This document shows, piece by piece, positions 52,322 to 60,600 of a stretch of DNA of 64,000 bases (position 1 is the first letter of the stretch; each line of letters starts with the position of its first letter). Under the pieces are notes generated by a model. That model was not told the origin of the DNA, did not search any database, and worked only from the letters and a program-made list of their open reading frames with translations. The stretch lies in the NCBI RefSeq assembly GCF_900115785.1, contig NZ_FOYS01000006.1, positions 174,411-238,410 of the forward strand, in the 5' to 3' direction. Both the position numbers and the translations under genes were made by a program. This stretch comes from Halogeometricum limi. GTDB taxonomy: Archaea > Halobacteriota > Halobacteria > Halobacteriales > Haloferacaceae.

Positions 52322-52445
52322 TGAACGTTAGAGTTCAGAGTGCCGGTCAGTAAATACGTTCCGCCTCGAATCGTCTCCGACCGTCGGAGACCGTCCGACG
52401 AAACCAGTTGGAGACGAGAGGTGGGGAGTCAGGAGACTGGACAGG

Positions 52446-52868
52446 CTACGAGGGTCGCAGTTCGCGGAGGAGGCGACGGACGTGCCCGACTGAGTACGAG
52501 ACGCTGAAGACGGACTCCACGTGGTCTCTGACCAGTTCCGGCGTCCACTCGTCTGCGTCGTAGCCCCGTTCGCGAGGGGCGTCCGACAGATGGTTCTGAA
52601 GGCGACGTCTGTCGTCGTCGTCGAGTTTTCGTGGACGCCCCGGTCGGTCCTCGTCCGTAATCGCTTCGTCCACCGACTCCGCCTCGAACCGGTCGAGCCA
52701 GTAGTAGAGCGTCGAGCGGGGAATCCCGTATCGCGTCGCGAGTGCGGAGACGGAGACGCCGTCGAGGTAGTCCAGTGCGACGACGAGTCGCTTCGCCTCC
52801 TTCGCCGACTCCACCTCCGCGAGCGTACGACGAAGTTCGTCCGGGTCGACGTCGTCGAGTTTGACCAT
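52446..52868 (-). CDS. Stand-alone IS630-type helix-turn-helix protein
   Basis: This 140-residue protein is only the DNA-binding half of an IS630/Tc1-like transposase: a homeodomain-like HTH (VSVSALATRYGIPRSTLYYWLDRF), a PGRPRKL linker and a second winged-helix-like part (WTPELVRDHVESVF...YSVGHVRRLLREL). The DDE catalytic domain is absent and I saw no remnant nearby, so it is likely a domesticated DNA-binding protein rather than a broken element. It lies at the left edge of the origin region, and comparable HTH genes occur next to orc1 in other haloarchaea. Confidence 0.82.
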   Translation of the reverse strand: MVKLDDVDPDELRRTLAEVESAKEAKRLVVALDYLDGVSVSALATRYGIPRSTLYYWLDRFEAESVDEAITDEDRPGRPRKLDDDDRRRLQNHLSDAPRERGYDADEWTPELVRDHVESVFSVSYSVGHVRRLLRELRPS

Positions 52869-52944
52869 ACTCGGCGCACTCGGGGGCCGGACTTAACTCT
52901 GAGCACTTCCGTCTCGGAAGCGTCCCTGTCGCGAGCAGAACCGA

Positions 52945-53988
52945 AACAACGGCGGACAGAGTGGTGTCCACGCGGAAACGAGTAATCGGTACCGTCACCG
53001 AGCACCGAAGCGCGTCGAGAGCGGGTGCACTACCGAGAGTGTCGCGATTCCTCGTCTGAGACTGTTGCGACTCCTCGTCTGGAACACGTTCCGTCCCGTT
53101 CCGTTCGTCTCCCATCTCCCTGTCCCGTTCCGTTCGTCTCCCCTCGCCCTCTCCCATCCCGTCGACACCCCTCCTCGTCCGCCGTTCCGATGACACGATG
53201 GTCAGTGTCGCTATCCCGAGTGGACTACCCCAGTTCGAGCGTACTTCGTCGACACCACACCGTCCGGAGTAATCGTCGTTAGCTCGGACTATATTCACAA
53301 ATTCGAACTGGTTCCGGGAGAATGAAAGGGACAGTCAACTCCACGATGTCCGGAGTATCTACTTGGTATACAGTTACAAGACCAACACGAACCGCCGGAC
53401 GACACACCACTATGTCCGCTGTTCTGCGCGGTAGCCGAGAGATGTGTATTCCGAGAGACACGAAGAGAGTTCGTGAGGTCGGTGGAAGTCGCTGTGGAAC
53501 GTAAGTATTCCTCTTCTGACTTTTCATGAGGAGCCTATCGAGAAGTGAAAGCGGCGATCTCAGTGGGTAGAAGGGTTAAATAGACGAATTAGAACATCGA
53601 GGAGACGCAGTTCGTCGAGACGGAGTCTCTCGGACACCCCCTCCACCATGTCCGCTGTTCTTCCGCTCCGAAGGTGGGTGGGGGTGACGTCGATTCAGAG
53701 GGCCGAGCGGCGGGTTCTAGAGGAGACGCGCGAGAGAACTCGTTCGAGAGACGTTGAAACACCTCGTATCGAAGAAACTCGTTCGACTTCTCTCTCGTAT
53801 TCTTCTCAAAGAGGACTACGGAGTAACTTGCGCCTTGTTAATATAAAACCACCGCTTCAAATATATTCTCGGGCGGGCTAAATCACCCCCACCCTCCTTC
53901 GGAGCCGTTACTCCGGACAAAGTGGAGGGGGTGTGTATGCGAGCTTCTTTATATACTCTGAGAACAGCGGACACTGCGGACACGGTGG
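52945..53988. repeat. Origin-box repeats, left arm
   Basis: Copies were located at 52945-52969 (minus), 53251-53270, 53338-53357 (weaker), 53403-53425, 53641-53662 (plus), 53911-53935 and 53960-53988 (minus). The shared core is TGTCCGCTGTT or its complement preceded by CCAC; the 53641 and 53911 copies also carry a C5-6/G5-6 string (ACACCCCCTCCAC). Mixed orientation around an AT-rich centre, next to an orc1/cdc6 gene, is the classic archaeal origin layout. Confidence 0.75.
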
Positions 53989-53998
53989 TTTTATAAAC
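53989..53998 (+). promoter_or_regulatory. TATA box of orc1/cdc6, next to an origin box
   Basis: TTTTATAAAC sits 22-31 bp before the ATG at 54020 and directly after the origin box at 53960-53988. Orc1 binding there could repress its own gene. Confidence 0.6.
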
Positions 53999-54019
53999 TC
54001 TGCCCGAGACGGCGTGTCC

Positions 54020-55273
54020 ATGGCGCTGTTCGAGCGGGACAACGACATCTATCGGGACCGGGACGCCCTTCGAGAGGATTACCAACCCGAGCAACTCGTC
54101 GGACGAGACGAGGAACTGCACACGTTTCAGGCGGCACTCCAACCCGTCATCAACGGCGAACAGCCGAACAACATCTTCCTGTACGGCAAGACGGGCGTCG
54201 GGAAGACCGCCGCGACGAAGTATCTTCTCGCACACCTTCGCGAGGACGCGGCACAGTACGACGACATCGACCTCTCGGTCACGTTTCTCAACTGCGACGG
54301 TCTCACGAGTTCCTACCAGATTGCCACCCGCCTCGTCAACAGCCTCCGATCGGAGTCGAACCAGATATCGACCACCGGCTATCCGCTCGCGTCCGTCTAC
54401 GAGATGCTCTGGGAGGAACTCGACGACGGTGCCGGGACGGTCCTGGTCGTCCTCGACGAGATCGACCACGTGAACGACGACAGTATCCTCTACCAACTCC
54501 CGCGCGCCCGCGCCAACGGCAACCTCGAAGTCGCGAAAATCGGTCTCATCGGTATCTCGAACGACTTCTCGTTCCGTGACGACCTCTCGCCGAAAGTCAA
54601 GAGTTCGCTGTGCGAACAGGAGATTCACTTCCCCGCTTACAACGCCGAGAACCTCCGCTCCATCTTAGAACAGCGTGCAGAGGTCGCGTTCCACGACGAC
54701 GTGCTCTCGCCCGAAGTCATTCCGTTGTGTGCCGCCTACGGCGCGAAAGACGCGGGTGACGCACGGCAGTCCATCGACCTGCTGATGAAGGCGGGTGACC
54801 TCGCACGCGACGAAGATACCGATTCCGTCGCGGAGAACCACGTTCGGCGCGGCCGGCGGGCACTCGAGCGCGGCCGCATCAAAGAGGGTATCAACGGCCT
54901 GACGGAACACGGTCACCTCGTCCTCTACGCTCTTCTCACGCTCGACCTCGAAGGAGAGACCCCTATCCGCTCGCGCGACGTCCGTCCGCGATACACCCGA
55001 TTCGCCGAACTCGCGAACCGCGACCCGCTCGTTCCTCGACGCATGCGGGACCACCTGAGCGAACTCGCCATGCTGGGTATCGTCTCCGTCACCGAGCGAA
55101 ACGAGGGTCGACGCGGCGGAACCTACCGCGAGTACGCACTCGACATGGACGTCGAACTCATCCTGTCTGCGATGTCGGACACGGTGGAACTCGTCGGCGT
55201 CCACGACAGCATCGACGACTACGTCGACGACGACGACGAACCGACCACGCTCGAAGACTTCAACGAAGTTTGA
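54020..55273 (+). CDS. orc1: Orc1/Cdc6 replication initiator
   Basis: This 417-residue AAA+ initiator protein has Walker A YGKTGVGKTA near 60, Walker B VLVVLDEIDH near 160, a sensor region (LIGISNDFSF) and a C-terminal winged-helix DNA-binding domain (about 300-395). It binds origin boxes and loads the MCM helicase. Haloarchaea have many orc1/cdc6 paralogues and each usually pairs with its own boxes, which fits the motif set found on both sides here. The ATG at 54020 is used because TATA spacing fits; the frame upstream runs through an origin box. Replicon identity (chromosome or megaplasmid) is not decidable from the window. Confidence 0.95.
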   Translation: MALFERDNDIYRDRDALREDYQPEQLVGRDEELHTFQAALQPVINGEQPNNIFLYGKTGVGKTAATKYLLAHLREDAAQYDDIDLSVTFLNCDGLTSSYQIATRLVNSLRSESNQISTTGYPLASVYEMLWEELDDGAGTVLVVLDEIDHVNDDSILYQLPRARANGNLEVAKIGLIGISNDFSFRDDLSPKVKSSLCEQEIHFPAYNAENLRSILEQRAEVAFHDDVLSPEVIPLCAAYGAKDAGDARQSIDLLMKAGDLARDEDTDSVAENHVRRGRRALERGRIKEGINGLTEHGHLVLYALLTLDLEGETPIRSRDVRPRYTRFAELANRDPLVPRRMRDHLSELAMLGIVSVTERNEGRRGGTYREYALDMDVELILSAMSDTVELVGVHDSIDDYVDDDDEPTTLEDFNEV

Positions 55274-55711
55274 AAAGTCGGTTCTCGAACCCGGGCCAGA
55301 GGCTCGATACGTCTCTCTGCGGACTCAGAACTCAGAACTCAGAAACCGAGCCGGGATGCGGGACACGGAAGCGGTAGTGCCGACACCGACTCGTCCGTTC
55401 GGGAGACGGCGATTGGGAGGCGGCCGTCGTCTCGGACACCACTCTGTCCGCTGTTCTCTCGTCCGGGTGCCGAAACCCGGTCCGAGGTCGCCGATATCGG
55501 GGGGACGAGAGGCGGCCGTCGTCACGGACACCACTCTGTCCGCTGTTATTCGTGTATATTAGTACACAATTAATCCCGGCTCGGTGACGGATTTATACCA
55601 GAGGCGGACGTATCTCTCGGCGAACAGCGACCGTTCGTCGACACGACGGCACGTCCCTCCCCGGAAACCCGCGACCCGAGACACTGTAACCCCGCCCTCA
55701 TCCCGACCACC
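55274..55711. other. Replication-origin region, right of orc1
   Basis: This non-coding stretch carries two near-identical origin-box units (55417-55455 and 55509-55547) and then an AT-rich patch (TTCGTGTATATTAGTACACAA at about 55550). No gene was recognised. Confidence 0.65.
55417..55547 (+). repeat. Two 39-bp direct repeats, right-arm origin boxes
   Basis: Units at 55417-55455 and 55509-55547 differ at a single base and are 92 bp apart. Each begins GAGGCGGCCGTCGT and continues into GGACACCACTCTGTCCGCTGTT. They are the best-conserved boxes in the region and point the same way. Confidence 0.75.
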
Positions 55712-56506
55712 ATGTCCCTCGCAATAACCCACTTCGCTTTCGGTGCGGCCGTGACGATGCTCGTCGTCACGTTCTTGGCTCCCAGACTCAGATTCCCGCG
55801 GACCGTGAGCGTCCTCGGCGGTATCTGGGCGATGGTCCCCGACGCGCACCACGTCTCACCCGCCTACACCGAGTTCTTTCGGAGCATCCAGGAGTCCGTG
55901 TACGCCAACGTCTTCTGGGCGCACGGCTACTTAGACACGCTCGACCCGGCGGACACGAACGAGGCGGCACTCGTCGCTATCGCGTTCTTCCTCGTCGCGA
56001 CAGTCGTCGCCGAGACGGCCGAATACTACTTCGAGACGGGAGTCCAGCGTCGGTTCGGACGAGAGGCACGCGCGCAGGCTACCGTCTCTTCGCTCGGAGG
56101 GACGTTCGCGACTCGGGAAAGTCGCGTGACGGGGTCGTTCTCTCGTCTCGGCGTCGGAGCGCTCCTCCGAACCGTCCGTCTCGTCGGTGGTCTCCTCGCC
56201 GTGGTCGGCGGCGTCGGACTGCACTACCTCCTGTTTCGGACGGGTTCGTACCTCGGCCTGTTCGCCGGCGTCGGTGCGCTCCTCGAACTCGTCGGCGCCG
56301 TGACGCTCCTCGAAGACCCAGCCGTCACGCGGTGGACGGACGAGCATCTCTCCCCGTGGGTTCGGGACGGGGCCCGCGCGGGTGTCGTCGTCGCCGCGTG
56401 TCTCCTCGCCCTTCCGCTCGTGTTCTCGTTGTCCACACCGACGCCGCTCGCCGTCCTCAACGCGGCGGTGGGCGGACTTCTCGTCCTCACCGCCGTTCGT
56501 CTGTAG
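55712..56506 (+). CDS. Membrane protein with DUF457/YdjM-like N terminus
   Basis: The 264-residue protein has about six transmembrane helices. Its N terminus (ITHFAFGAAVTMLVV...GGIWAMVPDAHHVSPAY) resembles the His/Asp-containing start of YdjM/DUF457 membrane metal-dependent hydrolase-like proteins (H...GG...PD.HH). The rest is poorly conserved hydrophobic sequence with one soluble loop (about 105-150). It lies right after the origin region and may be unrelated to replication. Confidence 0.68.
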   Translation: MSLAITHFAFGAAVTMLVVTFLAPRLRFPRTVSVLGGIWAMVPDAHHVSPAYTEFFRSIQESVYANVFWAHGYLDTLDPADTNEAALVAIAFFLVATVVAETAEYYFETGVQRRFGREARAQATVSSLGGTFATRESRVTGSFSRLGVGALLRTVRLVGGLLAVVGGVGLHYLLFRTGSYLGLFAGVGALLELVGAVTLLEDPAVTRWTDEHLSPWVRDGARAGVVVAACLLALPLVFSLSTPTPLAVLNAAVGGLLVLTAVRL

Positions 56507-56595
56507 TCCGTCCGTACTCCGTTCGTCGCGGTCCGGAGGGTGAGTAGGCTCGCCTCGAAACGCGCGGAACTTCGCCGGCGGTGACCGTATCGTGA

Positions 56596-57552
56596 TCAGT
56601 CGACGCGGCGGCGAACGCGAGCGACGACCGCCCACGAGAAGAGTACCGCGAAGAGGAGAACCGGGGCGAGGTCGGGTACCGTCGAGTTGGTGGCCCCCGC
56701 TTCGCTGTCCGCTTCGCCCTCGGTTATCGCGCCGGTCTCCGTCTCGGCGGAGGCCTCGGTCGACTCCTCGGCGGCCGCTTGGGTCGCGGCGGACGTCGTC
56801 GAATCGCCAGACACGTCACCGACCGTGACGTTCCGTACGGGACTCACGCCGAGAATCGTCCGGGAGTCGTTCTCTACGCGTTCGCCGACGACTTCGATGC
56901 GTGCGGTGTAGTTCCCGTCGCTCACGTTCTCCAGCGAGAGGCCGAACTCGTAGAGACCTCTGCGAATCTCGCTGGCGTCCGTCCGGAACTCGCTCGTCTC
57001 GTTCGTGAGAACGAACTGGACGGAGTCGTTGCCGCGGACGCCGCCGGCGACTGTCGCGTCACCGGTGATTCGTTCGCTCTCCGACGTGACGTTTTCGAGG
57101 CCGAAGGTCGCCTTGTACGACGAGACGACGAGGAGACTCGCGGTCCGAACTTCGTCGTTCGTCGAGAGCGTGATGTAGTAGCTTCCGGGTTCGTAGTCGG
57201 TGCTGTCGACGAGGACGTTCTCGCCCGTCGTCACGCTGGACTTCTGGACGACCGTTCCGTCGACCGATCTGACGGTGACGACGGCGAGTTCGTCTTCGGG
57301 CGCGGTCACACCGACGAGTGCCTCCTCACCGGGGAACAGACCGACGAGCGACGTGACGTTCACGTCCGCGTCGCCGACCGTCGCCTGTCGGTCGTGGAGG
57401 GGAGCACTCCCGTTCGTCTGTAGCGCGTACTCCGTCTCGGGGGATTCTGCCGTCGGCGTCTCGGTCGCTGTGGATTGCTCACCGCCGACGGTCGTACTGA
57501 GTCCTGCTGAGAGGAGGGCGATGCACGCGAGAACGACGAACAGCCGTTTCAT
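56596..57552 (-). CDS. Secreted, membrane-anchored protein with Ig-like repeats
   Basis: This 318-residue protein has a Sec signal (MKRLFVVLACIALLSAG), a beta-rich extracellular region with N-X-S/T sequons and two BGTF/Ig-like units (about 50-140 and 145-240). A Thr/Glu/Ala-rich stalk (about 245-285) leads to one C-terminal helix followed by RVRRRVD. It lacks the PGF motif, so it is anchored by the helix itself. Similar proteins accompany S-layer or surface-sugar genes. Function unknown. Confidence 0.75.
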   Translation of the reverse strand: MKRLFVVLACIALLSAGLSTTVGGEQSTATETPTAESPETEYALQTNGSAPLHDRQATVGDADVNVTSLVGLFPGEEALVGVTAPEDELAVVTVRSVDGTVVQKSSVTTGENVLVDSTDYEPGSYYITLSTNDEVRTASLLVVSSYKATFGLENVTSESERITGDATVAGGVRGNDSVQFVLTNETSEFRTDASEIRRGLYEFGLSLENVSDGNYTARIEVVGERVENDSRTILGVSPVRNVTVGDVSGDSTTSAATQAAAEESTEASAETETGAITEGEADSEAGATNSTVPDLAPVLLFAVLFSWAVVARVRRRVD

Positions 57553-57674
57553 TGTTCTATCATTTACACAGGGGAGAATAGTTAGTCGGTGAATATCTGC
57601 CGAACCGCGTCTCGAAGCCGTCCACGAGCAGTTCCCGGGATTCGGAAGGTCCGAAAGAAGGGAGGATTTATCGC

Positions 57675-60600
57675 TCAGTCGATTCGTCGTCGCGCGAGCA
57701 TTGCCGCCGCGAGCGACAGCGAGAGAAGCGTCACGAGCGCACCGAAACCGGGCGTATTCGTGCTCGTTCCGGTCGTCTCGCCCGACTCGGTCGCCGAGGC
57801 CGTCTCGGTTTCGGTCACGTCCTCGGTGGCCGTCGTCGCTCCGGTCGGCGCGTCGGTCGTCGTCGTCTCCGCCTCGTCGCCGTCACTGACTCCGTCTCCG
57901 CTCTCGGCGTCCTCGGTCTCGGTTCCGGCGGACTGCCCGTCGCCGTCCGTCGTGTTCTCCGACTGCGCCGTCTCCTGGACGGTCACGGTTCCGAGCGACT
58001 GGTTTCCGACGGACAGTTCGTACGTTCCGGCGCGCTCGAAGGCGTAAGTGAACGAGACGGTCGTGTTCGCGTTCGCCTCGAGGGCGAGTTCGCGCGAGTC
58101 GACGGTGCTGTTTCCGACGGTGAGGTTCATCGTGGTCTCACCGTCCGCGTCGCCGACGTTGCCGACCGTCGCGGAGACGTCGACGGGTTCTCCGACCGTC
58201 ACGTTCCTCGTCGAGAGCGTCGCGTTCGACAGTTCGAACGAGGCTTTGTCGTCGTCTTCTGCGGGCGGGACGGAACCGCTGCCGCCCGACCCGCTGGACG
58301 GACTGGACGGCTGTGACGGCTGCTGGTTGTCGTCTCCTCCGTCGTTACCACCGGTGTTGGTGTCGTCGTCGTTGCCACCGGTGTTGGTGTCGTCGTCGTT
58401 GCCACCGGTGTTAGTGCCGCCGTCGTTACCGCCGGTGTTAGTGCCGTCGTCGTTGCCACCGGTGTTGGTGTCCCCACCGTCGTCGCCGGAGCCACTGTCG
58501 TCACCGGGCGCGGGCCCCGTCCCTTCGCTGCTGAGGACGGTAAACTGCGTCGCGTTCGACGTGTTCCCGTTCTCGTCTTCGACGCGGTACTCGACGACGT
58601 CGCGACCGGTCGCGGAACCGTCGTGCTGGTAGGTGATGGTTCCGTTCGCGTTCGCCGTCGCGGTACCGAAGTCGGCGTCACCGGAGACGATTTCGAGCGT
58701 CGCCGGGTCGAGGTTCTGCGCCGGGTCGTTCGCGAGTACGTCGTGCGTGACCGTCTCGCCGGCGGTAATCTCGACTTCGTCGTCGGCCGTCTCCGGCGTC
58801 CCGTCGCTCGGGTTCGCAGTCTCGGGCTGCTCGACGGTGACGCTCACCGTCTGGACGTCCGAAGTCGCTCCGTCGCGGTCCGACACCGTGTACGTGAACG
58901 AGTCGCTCGTCGCCTCCGACCCGTCGTGTTCGTAGGTGACGGTGCCGTCGGCGTTCGCCGTCGCCGTGCCCGCCTGGGGCTGGTCGACGATGGTTACGGA
59001 GGACGGATCGAGTTCGCCGTCCGGGTCTTCGTCGTTCGCGAGGACGGAGACGTCGATGCTCTCACCCGCGGCGACGGTCACGTCGTCCGCGGCCGTCTCG
59101 GGCGCTCGGTTCTCTTCGGCCGACGTATCACCGACGTACTTCTGGCGGAGGTACGTCTCGACCTCTCTGCGCTCTTGGTCCGAGAGCGCGCGGTCGTAGA
59201 TGACGACGGCCGAGACGTCCATCGCGACGTTCTCTCCGCCGTTGAGTTCTTCGCCGACGACGAGTTTGTCACCCTGCGTGTTGAAGCCGTGCGCGCCCGT
59301 GTCTATCTGCTCGCCGTTCGCGTAGTGCGTGAACGTCCCGTCCTCGTAGACGACGTTCTGTACGACCCAGCCCGCGCCGGTGCCCTGCTTCGAACTCACT
59401 TGGTCGTAGTTGCCGCCCCAGCCTTGCACGGCCAGTTTCCCGTCGTTGTCGACCGCGAGGCCGAACGCTCGGTTCTGCGCGGCGCTTCCGTAGGCGGCAC
59501 CGCCGAAGCCTTCGCTCCGGTAGTTCGCGACGACGAACATCGTTCGGTCGCTGTCTCCCTGTGGGAGGCCCGTCGCGCCGTCGATAGCGAGGGCGTCGTC
59601 CTGCCCGTCGAGGACGATAGCGCCGGAACCGTTGCCGGCGTCGGCGTCGAACTGCGGCGCGCCGCGGGCGGTCAGGTCGTTCCCGTTACCCGACGTGTCG
59701 GCCCAGGTCGTGACGCCGTCGGCGTCGGTCTGGACGCCGGTGTCTGCTTCGTACTGCGCGACCACGTCGCACGAGCCTGCGGTCTCGTACTGCGCGGTCA
59801 GCGTCGCGTCCGCGTCGGGGACGACGTACGTTCGCGTGCGGTCGGTGCGGTCGTCGCTCCAGCCCGTGAACTCGTATCGTGTACCGTCTCGGCAGACCGA
59901 CTGCGACGCCGAGACGCTGTGTTCGTAGCCGATGACGGTGTCGAACGTGTAGCCGCCGTTCGTCGTCTGTCGCGGCTGACCTTCGAGGTTGACCGCGATT
60001 CCCTCGGGCTGGCTGTTCAGCGTGATGTCGACCTCTTCGGGCCGAATTTCGACGGTCTCTCTCGTCTGGAGTCCGTCCGAGTCCGTCGCCGTCACGGTGA
60101 ACTCGTAGCCGACGTCTCCGGTCGTCGGGTGCCCCGTCGTCGGCGCGTCGAAGGTGAACGAATCGCCCGTTCGCGTCACGTCCGGGTGCGTGTGGGCGTT
60201 GTGGTCGAGGTAGACGTTCCACTCGATGGAATCGCCGCTCAGTTGCCCGTCTTCGGCGTCCGTCACCGTCGCGGAGACGTCGATTCGCTCCCCGGCGCGG
60301 AACGTCGACCCCTCGGTCGGCGATTCGATGGTTATCTCGGGTGCGGTGCCGGCGGTGACCGTCGTCGTGTCGGATTCGACCGCCGAGTTCCCGTCGCTGA
60401 CTTCGACGTACGCGTCGTACGACCCGCTCTGCTCGTAGGTGTGCGTCGCGGTCGAACCCTGTGCGGTCGTGCCGTCGCCGAAGTGCCACGTGTAGGTCAA
60501 CTCGTCGCCTTCGGGGTCGGAGGCCGCCGCCTCGAACGTCACGTCGAGCGGTGCCTCACCGGTCTTCGGCGTCACGCTCGTGGAGTCGACGGAGGGCGCT

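Larger units (their letters stand above)
52869..54019. other. Replication-origin region, left of orc1
   Basis: This 1.15-kb non-coding stretch carries about seven copies of an origin-box-like motif in mixed orientation and AT-rich segments suited to unwinding (notably about 53500-53590 and 53822-53880). It also holds the orc1 promoter (TTTTATAAAC at 53989-53998). Open frames inside it have no coding character. Confidence 0.75.

Noticed and set aside
52446..52868. Considered as part of an insertion sequence
   Set aside because: No DDE domain, terminal inverted repeats or target duplication was found around it.
52429..53298. 289-codon minus-strand frame spanning the HTH gene and the origin
   Set aside because: It is out of frame with the HTH gene, runs through origin boxes and has no recognisable protein features.
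52945..55550. Repeats considered as a CRISPR array
   Set aside because: Copies are irregularly spaced, in both orientations and of unequal length, and no cas gene is present. They fit origin boxes instead.
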